Assembly: GCA_030704615.1 (NCBI GenBank)
Contig: CM060731.1
Span: forward strand, 74,938,756 to 75,002,755
Direction of reading: 5' to 3'
DNA: 64,000 nt
Source of the DNA: Takakia lepidozioides
Lineage: Eukaryota; Streptophyta; Takakiopsida; Takakiales; Takakiaceae
Every line of letters starts with the position of its first letter. The stretch's first letter is position 1. Of the stretch, positions 22,234-32,961 are shown one piece after another. A program made the position numbers and the translations under genes. The notes under the pieces were generated by a model. That model worked only from the letters and a program-made list of their open reading frames with translations. It did not search any database and was not told where the DNA came from.

Positions 22234-23060
22234 AAAAGATGTAGATTATTATTGAGTTCTGAATTAGATTAAGCAAATCTAATTAGTTCATTCTCGGGGA
22301 AAGCATCCAAACAACCCAAGGAAACACTATCAAATGTATTCTAATCTATGTAGTAACCATGAAATTATCATGTGGTCTGCATTTCTAATTTTTCTATTCC
22401 ACTTCTAGAACCAAAATGTCTATTCTATATTCGCCTATAACTCTATCTGAATCATTTTGTAATCACCATAGTAATTCTCCTTCTCTATATCTCTCTAGTT
22501 TATAGTCCAATTCTAAAATAACTCTGATTTCACACAACCAAGCAGTAATTCAATGATTTATCAATTTATTCTCTCTTACATTCCACCACATAATTCCACA
22601 ATCGTGCATTGCAATTTCCACAATAAATTCTTTCTGATTCAAAATATCATGAATATCAGTTAAATTATAGAGCCTTATCTCTTTAGGTCTCTGCACCATC
22701 TTTCACTTCTAACATCCAAAGTCTCTATCTCTATGAACTGAAATTGACAAAACAATCAACTAGCATCTCTCTCTGCTAGGGCCTTGGCGTATTCTTGTAC
22801 AAATGACATCTTCTCCCATTCTGCAAAACTACTTCACTACGATAAGCTAAATCTCCCAATTTTAACTACCCAATTCTCTAACAACCCCATTATTCATCCA
22901 ATTATTCATCCAATTTTGAGTCTGCCTTCCAATTTATCATCCCATTTTATTCTATATGGACATCCGCAAATATCTTCAGACCAATTTGATGGTTTCGTAA
23001 AAACCTACGGGTTTTTTCTCTTTGTATTTTCAGGGAGCTTACTTGGCGAAATGTCACGTC
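22234..23060 (-). repeat. Probable gypsy 5' LTR or flanking sequence
   Basis: AT-rich non-coding sequence upstream of the PBS, where the 5' LTR should be. No second copy is available in the window, so its limits cannot be set. Confidence 0.3.
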
Positions 23061-23230
23061 AACAGTAAGTGGGGGATATTACGCGGGCCGGGGGATCTTA
23101 CGCGTAAGGTCCCGTGGGAGATTATGCACGCCATCTTTTCCTTACAATCTCATCTTTTATGTTATATGCCACAATTTGAGCCCGTCCACAGCGAAAAAAA
23201 CGGGAAAGAAACCCTATGTCTGTACGCAGT

Positions 23231-23339
23231 GTAAGTCCCCCACCCTCAGGCAGGTACCTTGGTATTCGTGTCGTGACCTCGGGCTGCGCCCTCGGCCACT
23301 CCCCTCACACCGCGGTACACCATCGGGTGGGGGACTTAC
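23231..23339. repeat. 109-bp hairpin element with 15-bp perfect terminal inverted repeats
   Basis: GTAAGTCCCCCACCC at 23231-23245 is exactly inverted at 23325-23339. The interior is GC-rich, unlike the AT-rich surroundings. No target duplication is evident. A partial relative of the end (GTAAGTGGGGGA) lies near 23067. Confidence 0.65.
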
Positions 23340-24540
23340 CCTATACATAATTTTACTCAATAAAAGCCCAAAATGAAAGAGCTGTAATGGTCGAAGTATG
23401 GTTGCGCTCCATAGAGAGAAGCTCATCTTGCATAGCAGCTTAGTATTGAGGGGCATCAGGTCTGAAAAGGGCTTGCAGCTTGTAAGTTGTGGGTTGGGTG
23501 AGGTCAACAGAGTGAGTGGAGAAAGCTCGCTTCCTAGGTGTGATAGGTTGAGCTAGACTGGATGGGGGAATAGGGTGTGATTGGTATCCTGATTCTGGTA
23601 CTTTTTCGAGGGGGATGAGATGAGAGGTGGATCCAGCAGCTTGGATAGAAGAAGTAGGCCGTCTGGAATAGGTCTTGAGAACAACCTCAAGAGGTGTGCC
23701 AGGACGGGTAAGCAAGATGGGAGGAGATACTGCTCCCATTGGAGGTGGAGGGTAGGATGGAGGAACAACTGTATTATAGGGTTGAAAGAAAGTCGGCTCT
23801 TGTTGCAATTCTTTATCTGTGAGGCCATCGACAGCTGTGAGAGATTGGGGGGGTTGACAGGACTAGAAGAAATAATATCTTTAAGAAATTGGACGTCACG
23901 AGAGATAATGCTCGGGTGATCAGACTTGCGCTCCAACTTGTAAGCTTTAGAGGATTCACTATATCCTAAGAAGTGGCATTATGTACTCTTGGGATATAGC
24001 TTAGTACGATCCTGTTGATGGACATGGGCAAAAGCAGTGCAGCCAAATACTCTCATATGAGATATGTCAGGTTGGGAATTATGCCATAGCTCAAAAAGAG
24101 TTTTGTCGGGCGATAAAGCTGAGGTTGGGATACGATTGTTGACATAATTGGTTGTAATCATGGCCTCTCCCAATATCACTTGGAGAGATGAGCATGTTCA
24201 AAATTCGATAGATTGCACCATCTTCATGAGGGTTTGGTTCATGCCCTCTGCAACACCATTATGTTGAGGGGTATGAGGAACTGTCAACTGCCTATGTATG
24301 CCATGCTGAGCACATAAGTCGGTAAAGACTTGATAAACATATTTTCTTCCATTGTCAGTACGGAGAACCTGAACTGTTTTGTGGAGTTTATTTTCAGCAT
24401 AGTTTTTTCACTATTTGAAAATGTGGAGGGCATGAGACTTCTTGCGTAATAAATATACCACAATGTAACGCGAGTAGTCATCGATGAAAGTCATAAAGTA
24501 GCGAAAACCGGAAGGGGTTGCAAGTGTGAGAGGTCCACAT
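23340..24540 (-). pseudogene. Ty1/copia integrase to RT linker
   Basis: Minus strand: KDICGPLTLATPSGFRYFMT near 24530, FIDDYSRYIVVYLLRKKSH, VNNRIPTSALSPDKTLFELW near 24120, MRVFGCTAFAHVHQQDRTK, then SIISRDVQFLKD near 23890 and a proline-rich linker down to 23440. There are several frameshifts. Confidence 0.8.
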
Positions 24541-25130
24541 ATGTCTTTGTGTTGCAACATGCATCTTGCACTCTCCACTAGAGTTCGGTTCTTTCGTTCT
24601 ATCACACCATTCTGCTCCTGTGTGTAGGGAGCTGTAAACTGCCTAACAACTCCTTGTTCTATGCAGAATTTATTCATGGCATTAGAGGTGTACTCCCCTC
24701 CGTTATCACTCCGTAGGATTTTTAATGTCTTCCTTGTTTGACGCTCTGCTTTTATACTCTTAAAGCAAGTCAACAGTTCATTTTTCTGTTTAAAAATATA
24801 TACTACTGTCTTTTTGCTATAACCATCAATTGATGAAATTAGTTGCAAAATACTTAGCTTCGTCTGTAGAGGTTGTTTGCATTGGCCCGCAAACATCTGA
24901 GTGGATTAATCCCAACAGTTCTTCTGCTTTGGTTCATCCTTGTGATGGGAACTTAAACGGATGTTACTTCCCACTCAAACAACTCTCACATAGAGGTAGC
25001 GTAATTGCATTAGTTTTCAGATTGAGATCGCACGTGAACCATTCCATCTTTGTTTAACCGTTTTAGTCCATCAAGCCCAATGTGCCCAAATCTATGGTGC
25101 CACTCCTCCTAGTAATCTGATTCTCATGGA
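24541..25130 (-). pseudogene. Second Ty1/copia integrase and GAG-pre-integrase piece
   Basis: The minus frame reads TLKILRSDNGGEYTSNAMNK, APYTQEQNGVIERKNRTLVE, SARCMLQH and then runs straight into KDICGPL of the neighbouring copy. Integrase sequence therefore restarts in frame at 24540, a head-to-tail junction of two integrases. Upstream (25030-25130) is RFGHIGLDGLKRLNK of GAG-pre-integrase. Confidence 0.75.
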
Positions 25131-25217
25131 CCCGTGTCCTTCAATCTTGTGACTGGTGTTGTCTCCCAAGTACACCGCTTCATTTGTCACAGATTTAGAA
25201 CCAGTCTAAGTGTTAAG

Positions 25218-26230
25218 TCATGTGCTGGGTTGCTCCAGAATCCACATGCCACACCTCTGCATCCAATCCAGTATTGGTAGATGCACAACCGTTACAAACA
25301 AATGTTCTTCCTTCTGCGAAATATTTGCTTGAGTTGTTTGTTTATTGCCAGCTTCATCGGCAATCTTTGATTTGATGTCTTGGAATTTTACAGTACTGAT
25401 ACTTGCCGAGAAATTTCTTTCTAAGCTTATTGCCGCTATTTGCCTCCCTCTGATTATCATCCTTACATGAATAATCTTTCTTTTTGAATTTCTGAAATGA
25501 ACGTTTGTTGTTTGTTCCCACCAGAAAATAAAGCAATAGGCTTATCTGTTTGTGTTGTATGTGTGCCACTGGACTTTCTCCTTGTCTCCTACTGGAGGAG
25601 AAATTTAACTACTATCCCTAATGTCAGCTGTGCATATAGAGATATTACCATGCCCTCATAGGACTCTGGTAAGGTGGACAATATGGTCCTCATTCGACAC
25701 TCCGTATAAGAATTGTTCAAAATTTGGCAAGTACGTTTAAATGACTTGCCAATATAACCATAACAATTTGAGATTATTATGCATCATTGCAGGCACAACA
25801 AGATTGTGATTATACATATAAATACAACTTTGACAAAACATCTTGATCAGTAGCTCCAAATACCTTACTTGTACATAATTGCCAAGTTAGTAGTAAAATT
25901 GCGCGATAAGAAGACAACTGCACTATCTCCATCACTCATGGATGTTTCTGATGCTAATGGACTGAGCTGACTGACCCTTCTTCAGTCATTTTTAAGCCAT
26001 GTATTTGCTTGTTTAAATATATTTTAGTGGTTACATTCTTAATAGCAAACAATGGACCATGTAGAGTGTCCCAGCTTCTTTGGCGGTTTTTGCTTCAATA
26101 ACATGCGGAAGACTTGCGTCTTTGATGTTCAAAAGAATGCCAGCCCGTGCATGACTATCCTTAAAGCTTTTTTATTTTTTTATTTTTCTGTTTGGTTCTC
26201 CACCATTATTTTGTATTGATTTATTTTTCT
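25218..26230 (-). pseudogene. Ty1/copia gag and protease start
   Basis: Minus strand: zinc knuckle CKIPRHQIKDC near 25360, preceded by a lysine-rich stretch. The frame at 25218-25460 runs into the start of pol. Upstream to about 26230 are broken gag frames. Confidence 0.6.
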
Positions 26231-26409
26231 TTAACTTTCGACCAAGGCTTGACTTTCTTATTAGCATACAAGGCTGCTGCACTTGGATGATTAGGCTAGT
26301 AGTTCTCAAGAGACACTAAGGCTTTTGTAGACAGTCAGAACTCTTAAGTATGAATAGGAGTAGCAGTGGATAAGTAGTGTAGGTAAGTAGCGTCAAAAAA
26401 TCTAGGTTG

Positions 26410-26763
26410 AAATCATAATCCGTGACGATAGGCCATGAACAGGTGATACACAATCGGCAGGTATGAATGAACCTTTATGAACAGACACAACCGCTCAGAG
26501 AGGTATGTCTCTATGCAGCCACAATATTTAATGTGCTCTAAGGTTGGGAGGAGAGCTCTTAGAAAGCTATAAAAACACTTTACTTTCTTTTGGTTTGAGC
26601 CAGATTCATCCTTCGCTGAATCATCTTTTGTTGTACACGCTTTAAGTAAATATATCACCGCATATAGTGAATAATCATCTACAAAGGTAATCAAATACTT
26701 AAAGCTTGAGTGAGTTGCTGACTGCATTGGTCCATAAATGTCTGAGTGTATCATATCAAGCAC
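26410..26763 (-). pseudogene. Ty1/copia integrase fragment
   Basis: The minus frame begins MIHSDIYGPMQSATHSSFKY then LITFVDDYSLYAVIYLL, the start of the integrase core, and then loses similarity. Its right edge meets plus-strand gag at about 26760. Confidence 0.75.
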
Positions 26764-27420
26764 CCTTTTAGCTCGTGAAGAAAATAGTACAGGGTCACAT
26801 GTTCAATCTTGTAATTCTTCTCATAAAAAAAACCTCAAAAAATTCCTTTGGGATACCCTTGAAATCCCCACCAATCTGCAGGTCCATTGGGTTCAACGTC
26901 CAACCATGTGGGAGGAACTTAAACGTTTATTTGAGTCTCAAGATGCACTAAGTAGAATGTATCTTAGAGACAATTGCAAATACTTAAGTTGAAAGAAGGA
27001 GAGGGTGTAATAAAATACATACATGCCTTTAGAAGTATTGGGGAAGTATTTTAGAACAACTACCTGGAGCGAGTACACCAGTAAGCGATGAGGATGTTGT
27101 TCTTTCCAGGTTGATGCGTAGCAACTATAAAAATTTGATTAGCTCTTTAAGACAGCAGCCTAATATAACTCTTCAAACATTAATTATTGGTTTATTGCAA
27201 GAAGAAAATCTTATAAAAAGTCTTGATGAAAGCCTACTCATATCTGACTTTAGCATACTAAGCTAACTAACTGGGACATATTAACACTGTGTTTGAATAC
27301 TAAGGGCAAGAGTCCTTTAAAGTGCTTTTACTGCAAGCTGACCAATCATGTTATCAAGGACTGTCGCAAGCACATTGCTGCAGAAAAGCGAGCTAGCTAA
27401 TCAAAATCTGGACAGACTAA
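26764..27420 (+). pseudogene. Ty1/copia gag
   Basis: Plus-strand pieces: MWEELKRLFESQDALSRMYL near 26910 and a zinc knuckle CFYCKLTNHVIKDCRK near 27330. Stops and frameshifts lie between them. Confidence 0.7.
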
Positions 27421-27469
27421 GGACTCTTAATCGCTTGTTGATCATAGATTTGTCTCCTCCTCCTGCCAG

Positions 27470-27765
27470 GGATACTAGTTGGAACATTGATACCGGTGCC
27501 ACAAACCACATGGCCCATGATAGGAGTCACTTTCGTACCTACACTTCTAGATCCTGCTCAAGTTGTCTATTTAGGAAACAACTTGACTCAATCTATTGTT
27601 GGCATTGGTGATGTGTACATTACCCTTCCTCATGGCGAGCCCATCATTATATCTAATGTTCTTCATGTTCCGAACCTCTATTCCATCAAACACCTTGATT
27701 CTTCAAATGGTCAGATGCTCTCACGCGGGGGAATTTGTTCCCTTACGGTCATCTTCCTTAGATAG
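27470..27765 (+). pseudogene. Ty1/copia protease region, first copy
   Basis: WNIDTGATNHMAHDRSHF carries the aspartic protease D(T/S)GA motif of copia. It is followed after a frameshift by QSIVGIGDVYITLPHGEP and ISNVLHVPNLYS. This part is repeated at 27910-28275. Confidence 0.75.
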
Positions 27766-27787
27766 AACCTAAGGAGAAAACAATATT

Positions 27788-27880
27788 GATAAGAAGTTAC
27801 TTTATAATATATAAAGATACTCTCTCTCCCTCTCTCATCTGAATGTTCTAGCTTCTTATTTCATAACATGGTATCAGAAC
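27788..27880 (+). repeat. Truncated copia LTR end with primer-binding site
   Basis: TGATAAGAAG...CATAACA is followed by TGGTATCAGAAC (27869-27880), an initiator-Met-type PBS. It separates the two protease copies. Confidence 0.45.
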
Positions 27881-27909
27881 TGGGGAATGAAACCAACTAA
27901 AGTTGACGA

Positions 27910-28275
27910 GTGGGATCTCACTTTCGTACCTACACTTCTCTAGATCCTGCTCAAGTTGTCTATTTAGGAGACAACTCGACTCAATCTATTAATGTTGGCA
28001 CCGGAGATGTATACATTACCCTTCTTCATGGCGAGCCCATCATTATATCTAATGTTCTTCATGTTCCTAGCCTTTACAAAAACCTTTATTCTATCGGACA
28101 CCTTGATTCTTTAAATGGTCAGATGCTTTTACGCCAGGGAATTTGTTCCCTTACAGACTTCCAAGGTCAGTTTATTGCCAAATGCTCTAAAGTCAATGAC
28201 CTTATTACAAACTTGGTGAGTCATGACCTCCCCCTCCAATTGTTGTCATCTCAGCATCTACACCACACCTGCTAA
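27910..28275 (+). pseudogene. Ty1/copia protease region, second copy
   Basis: The open plus frame HFRTYTSLDPAQVVYLGDNS then NVGTGDVYITLLHGEPIIIS and PSLYKNLYSIGHLDSLNGQM repeats the 27.5-kb segment. It continues further, to a GAG-pre-integrase piece (WHQRLGHIGQARLH, other frame, near 28280-28320). Confidence 0.75.
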
Positions 28276-28524
28276 AGTGTGGCATCAACGTCTTGGCCAC
28301 ATTGGCCAAGCTCGACTTCACCAACCATTCAATCCTTTGGGATAGTTTTACCCATTTTGTACAGTCACCCCACTTGGATCTTTTTATAAAGCTATACGGG
28401 TTTTTCTATGTCTATAAATGACTTGTATTTCCATTTGCAAACATACTACCCCTATAATCGTGGATCGTGCTCACACTAGTTTTCTTTCCAGCTCAGGAGA
28501 TACCAACCCCCTATGAGCTCGATG

Positions 28525-28560
28525 TATAGGGGAAGGGCAGCTGATGACGCCCTTCCACCG
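28525..28560. repeat. Dispersed hairpin motif, copy 1
   Basis: GGAAGGGC, loop AGCTGATGAC, GCCCTTCC (28531-28556) forms an 8-bp stem with a 10-nt loop. The same loop and stem recur at 60260-60290. Confidence 0.6.
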
Positions 28561-29166
28561 GGGTTATTATTAGGTAAGTCGCCATAACCCGAAAATGAAG
28601 CCCAGAAATACACCCCCTTACGAAGCGATACGGGCGATCAACGGAAGATCAAGCAAAACATGCACACAAAAGCGCCAAGGAAATGCGAGAGGGGCCACGA
28701 TTTGCAAGCTCCAGGAACCCAGACTCTGTGCGCGCGAAGAGAGAGCCCGTTCCACGCTGCCGCCACCCATCACTGGCCACAGGGTGACATCCTGTGTCCG
28801 CACGAGCGGACATGCCAACCCTGCATGCACCCGATCGCCGACATCGGGCCACCGACGCCCATTATGTCTGCCACGTGGCTAGGTCAAAGCCTGTGGAGGG
28901 CCAGAAACCATTGGATTTTGGGTACTCATCATCACTTCAAAAACTCCTGACGGCGCAGGATTTGTCCAATTAGGGTGTAATAAATTCTGTCCGGCGCAGA
29001 ATCAAGGGCTACAACTTTTGTTCAGAGCCCATCTTCATCCAGATTCATTTAAGGGGCCCACTGATGATCGAAATATCCAATCGACCCGAATCAGGTCGAC
29101 TCGTCCAGTAGGGGTTAATACTTCGGCTGCTTGGTACTGTATTTCTAATTCAGCCAGAGGTACTCC
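28561..29166. other. GC-rich spacer, no gene recognised
   Basis: Several short overlapping frames occur on both strands (28595-28950) without a recognisable domain. Higher GC than the flanks suggests an inserted repeat, possibly bounded by the hairpin at 28525. Confidence 0.3.
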
Positions 29167-29640
29167 CTAGGAGTAAAGAGAGCAGCAGCCCCCTGTCAAA
29201 CCATATGTCACAACCAGATTGAATTGCAGATGGGTCATGGCTCGACGCCCCCTCCTTCTCTCCATTGCAGAATGCAAGATATACGCATTCACTAGCGTGG
29301 TATCCATAAGAAAAAAAAACAGACGATGCCACCATTCTTTGTGCGCAGCTGCAAGCTGTACGCACCCCTAAGCTGGTCCTGCACATCTACCCCTTGCATG
29401 TACGTTTGGTATTGCACATGTGCAGGCACGGATGGCACAGGCACTATCTGGTTTCCCACAAAACGGCGTACAGTCACAGGAGAGGAATGGCTGCAAGCTG
29501 GTCTGGCTGCAGATGACAGTAAAAATACACCCTTCTTGTCCCACCACAACACAGCAGCCACCTCCCTGGACTCCCTTCTCCAGGGCTGCCAGGCTGGCAC
29601 AAGCTTTAAAAATGCAAACAAAGTCCCTTCATGTATCATC
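29167..29640 (-). pseudogene. piggyBac transposase C-terminal remnant
   Basis: The minus strand encodes VAAVLWWDKKGVFLLSS, PVTVRRFVGNQ, YMQGVDVQDQLRGAYSLQLR, then in the next frame EWWHRLFFFLMDTTLVNAYI and ERRRGRRAMTHLQFN, ending at a stop at 29167-29169. These match the piggyBac core: M(G)GVDxxDQ, KxWW, and the late catalytic Asp in DTxxVNAYI. A single-base deletion near 29338-29344 separates the two frames. The N-terminal half, including the first catalytic Asp residues, is absent. No TTAA/CCY termini are found around it. Confidence 0.8.
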
Positions 29641-29869
29641 CCCTCATGAGGGCATACGACTTGAGCACTTGCCATCTCCGAAAATAATGCTGAATCACTA
29701 TAGCCAACCTTCGTAGTCTCAAGAACTTCACCTTGTGATGAAGTGTCCTGACCCACATGTTTAGTATTTGACCAGCCTCCAGCTCAAAAGTACTATATAT
29801 CTTCCTGAAAGATGCCAACTCTGGCAAATTACTGGCTGTACCAGTCTCTTGACACTGCCAAAATCTCAA
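29636..29869 (-). pseudogene. IQ-motif fragment next to piggyBac remnant
   Basis: The minus frame contains LRRLAIVIQHYFRRWQ, an IQ calmodulin-binding motif, in a different frame from the adjoining transposase. Probably another exon of the IQ-repeat gene at 30130-30450. Confidence 0.4.
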
Positions 29870-30129
29870 AAGTTTACAGTTTCAGAGGTAAATGGTTTCC
29901 GTCATTGTTGCATTGCTAGGATCCACCTTATGAATAATCTAAAACATCAGTTACTGGTTGTTTCTCAAGAAAGAGAATACGAGAAGATTGTCCTCTAGTT
30001 AGTTAAACCCCTCACTCATAAAACAAAGCGGGCTATAGCTGGAAACTTCCAATTCTAGAGAGATGGGCAAGGAAACTCGGTATATCTTAATCAGTGATAG
30101 AGCTCAACAGATGAGGATCAAGTATAGTA

Positions 30130-30450
30130 AGTGCCATCCCACCTTGTGCATCTGCACTACAGAAGGCTGCTTGAATTTTGGTCACTGCTAGTGACTTTGG
30201 AGACCAGATTTTATGCCTCCAATACCGCCTCAAAGCAGCCTATATTTTTATGGCATATGTGGTTTTGTGCACCAAAACTATAGTAGATAAAGCCTCTTTT
30301 TGGGCAAGCCAATCTTGCACAACTGTCTGAATGCGGCAGACAGCCTGATGTTGTTTTGTAAGCATTTGTCTCCCAATTCTTCTTCTTAAGCATGCCTCAA
30401 TTTTAACAATGACTTTGTTCATTTGATGTATCTTCAACCGCAGCAATGCA
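30130..30450 (-). pseudogene. IQ-repeat protein remnant (ASPM-like)
   Basis: Minus strand: KVIVKIEACLRRRIGRQML, HQAVCRIQTVVQDWLAQKEA, then AIKI-stop-AALRRYWRHKIW and AVTKIQAAFCS. This is a tandem of degenerate IQ motifs spaced as in abnormal-spindle (ASPM) or myosin neck regions. The in-frame stop stands where IQ motifs have Gln (CAG to TAG). ASPM-like is the best guess from repeat spacing; a myosin fragment is the alternative. Confidence 0.55.
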
Positions 30451-30464
30451 CCTCTCCAGTATGC

Positions 30465-30764
30465 CTACAACCTAAAGATTGAAGACCTGCACTTCTCATA
30501 TAGTACAAGAATAACAATTTTGTCGTCAATCTTCATGTAGTAAAGATTGTAATCGGAATCACTCTTGGTCATTCCTTGAAACTCAAGATAGGCGTCGTTT
30601 TGAGTACGAAGCTCTTGGAGCTTGTTTAAGCCCATAGAGAGCTTTACGTAGTCGACATATTTGGATCTCAAATCCAATGGTGACATAACCACATCCCTGG
30701 AGACTACAACCTTTTTAGTGATGGGGTTGAACAGTTTGTACCCCTTTGTTGTTTCCAATGACAA
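30465..30764 (-). pseudogene. Ty1/copia fragment with internal deletion
   Basis: The minus frame joins ETTKGYKLFNPITKKVVVSR (end of integrase linker) to DAYLEFQGMTKSDSDYNLYY and MKIDDKIVILVLY (RT after the LKQ motif), so most of RT is deleted without loss of frame. Confidence 0.75.
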
Positions 30765-30777
30765 AGGGGTACAAACT
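30733..30777. repeat. 17-bp perfect inverted repeat, fold-back junction
   Basis: AGTTTGTACCCCTTTGT (30733-30749) and its exact complement (30761-30777) flank 11 nt. The minus-strand arm is copia KGYKLF coding sequence; the plus-strand arm repeats that coding sequence and then diverges. Confidence 0.75.
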
Positions 30778-30779
30778 TG

Positions 30780-31086
30780 TTGTTATTTCTTCTGGAAGAC
30801 TGCGTTGACAAATGTGGAGAAGTACAAATCATTCTTGCCAGCAAAGGATTACAACAAAACCCTAACAAGGGCCACAAGTTGGAGCAATCTCACACAAAGT
30901 GCACTAGTCGAGCTGCTCGGTGCTACTGAGATCCGACAGGCCGGAATGATTGCCATGGCAAGCTACAAGGAGACACATAAGGCCGATGTAAACAAAGTTG
31001 GGTACGCAGATCCGGGGATGGAGAGACAAAGCTCCTTGTGCTCAGTAGGGTATCCAAAGTGTCTACTGTCTGTGACCCAGCCTTAA
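30780..31086 (+). other. Unrecognised open frame
   Basis: A plus frame with ordinary composition (EKYKSFLPAKDYNKTL, SALVELLGATEIRQAGMIAM) follows the fold-back junction. The family was not recognised. It could be a captured gene fragment. Confidence 0.25.
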
Positions 31087-31419
31087 CAGAGGGATTCTTA
31101 TACGAGGTTGGAATCTTCTACAGCAGAGTCCCTCCTCATGAATATACACTTATGTTCTTAGGGTCAGTTTTTTTTGTTTCTCCTTAGGAACATTGTACAA
31201 TAAAAACTAGAATCAACCCCAGGGAAAAGATCAATTAGTTTCAAGGTTCGTTCGCAGGGAAAGCACTATATGACTGCAAAATAATGATGCTATACTACGC
31301 TATTTCTCCTCTTTCCCTCTACAAAAAGATTTCTACCACTGATTACCTCAATCTAAAACAACTAATACTCTCCCAGTTTCATAAATATTCCCTCCGTCTT
31401 CTACCAACTCTATTCCATC

Positions 31420-31630
31420 GACTGAGATTAAATACCATTATTCATCTGATTCTCTCCTCTAGTAGTCTGCTCGATATAAAGTCAATAATTCTTTACACCA
31501 TCCTTTACTCACAAGCTGTAGGTTAATTATCTCTATGTCACTACAACGCAGTCTCTTAAAAATGTCTATCGACAAACTATCAGATAATCCAGTAATTAAC
31601 TCTAGAGGATCTTCCACTCCCTCTTCTCCA
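31420..31630 (-). pseudogene. F-box-like fragment, copy 1
   Basis: The minus strand reads GLSDSLSIDIFKRLRCSDIE then IINLQLVSKGWCKELLTLYR, an F-box core. It is truncated by stops. It is homologous to the next copy. Confidence 0.6.
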
Positions 31631-31654
31631 CACATTACTATCGATTGTTCTTCA

Positions 31655-31918
31655 TCACCAATCTTGCTTATTCAATTCCTCCAGGGATTTTTCTTCACCA
31701 AAGGTCTTATTCCATTCTCCCATGAGTTTAGGATAGCCTTCAAAAGGTCGATACCATATCTGCAACCAATTGTGCTTCCAATAACAATCTCTGTATAGAG
31801 TCGATAACTCACTGTACCATCCTCTATTCACTAGCTGTAATGAGAGTATCTCTTTATCACTACAACAAAGCTTCTTAAAGATTCTTATCGATACATGGTC
31901 TGATAAATCAGTAATCAA
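31655..31918 (-). pseudogene. F-box-like fragment, copy 2
   Basis: The minus frame of 87 codons begins DLSDHVSIRIFKKLCCSDKE, LQLVNRGWYSELSTLYRD and then HNWLQIWYRPFEGYPKLMGE. F-box proteins dock substrates to SCF ubiquitin ligases through SKP1. Only the box and a short tail remain, so function is doubtful. It is a tandem neighbour of copy 1 and related to the plus-strand copy near 34.2 kb. Confidence 0.6.
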
Positions 31919-31929
31919 CTCCGATAATC

Positions 31930-32240
31930 AAGACCATTACACTGTTTGATTCCAACATGCCCAAAAACAAAATACTGCCCACTAAAATAAAAAAAACACC
32001 TAACAAAATTAATCATTGAAACCAAATATCAATATAAAGACCATCATCTTTATCAAGACCATTACCCTGTTTGATTCCAACATGCCCGCAAACAAAATAC
32101 TACCCACCGAAATCGAACAACACCTAACAAAATTAATCGACGGACCATGGTTCACAAATTCTTGACATACGCTATATGCCATGAGAACCTTTTATATAAA
32201 TTGCATAAACGACCGAAAAATGGATCTATTAAGAAAAACT
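31930..32240 (+). pseudogene. Ulp1-like protease remnants, two partial copies
   Basis: The stretch DSNMPANKILPTEIEQHLTK (about 32068-32130) and a shorter DSNMP piece (about 31950) match the C48 protease at 35083-35634. The longer copy then jumps to the tail (CINDRKMDLL), having lost the segment with the catalytic Gln and Cys. Confidence 0.6.
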
Positions 32241-32870
32241 AGTTGACATCCTTGTTGATGAGGTGTCATTTGATGTCAAGTTGATTTATTTTGCTAACGA
32301 AATATTCCTAAGCAACATTCCCACTCCAGAACTACTTAATGTAACACGGTTCATCTTTTCGCAAGACTTGAATAGACCCATCAACAACTTAACATTCATC
32401 CCGTGTCGTATTTTCTGGACGTTGTTATCAGAAGTTGTCGCCCTAGTTTTAACGACGACTGAAGGTCGGAGACTAGTTTAGCGTAGAGCGGGAATAGGGT
32501 GCCATGTTGCCACATCATCGTCATCAGCCACGTCATCGTCGTCATCTTTGTGTGTCGGTTGTAACGGAACGTCGCAGAGACGGAAACACAATTGCAGAGG
32601 GAAAATATGCACGAGACATACGTATGCTTCAAAACCTTGCGCTTAGCCTCTACCATGGACCTCATCTTCTCATACACACTGAACTGCACCCACCAAGACA
32701 TCCCATTAAGCTTTCTGTCTGGCTTCTTTCTTTTGCTCACCATGATTTTCTAAAAGTTTTTCTTGTCTCACTAAGTATCCTTGTTTTACATTAGGATACT
32801 CCAACCACGCTGAAACACAGATAAAAGAAGAATACACATCAACAAAGAGTGAAACTCTTACACTAGTTCA
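32241..32870. other. Unassigned region
   Basis: Frames on both strands (32263-32481 plus; 32396-32743 minus) have no recognisable domain. Confidence 0.25.
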
Positions 32871-32961
32871 GCTCCTGTTGTTCCCACCTCCATCACCAAA
32901 ATTTGGGCAACTGCACAGATTTCATCATTTCAAACTGGGTGAGTGTATGTGTCAGAGGCAA

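Noticed and set aside
23020-23230. Second hairpin element next to 23231-23339
   Set aside because: Only a partial end-like word near 23067 is present with no inverted partner.
28541-28605. Hammerhead ribozyme (CTGATGA followed later by GAAA)
   Set aside because: The conserved core spacing fails: no stem II places GAAA correctly after CTGATGA, and the 60-kb copy lacks the GAAA.
29112-30010. TTAA-flanked ends for the piggyBac remnant
   Set aside because: GGGGTTAA near 29113 and TTAAACCCC near 30002 are in the wrong orientation for element termini.
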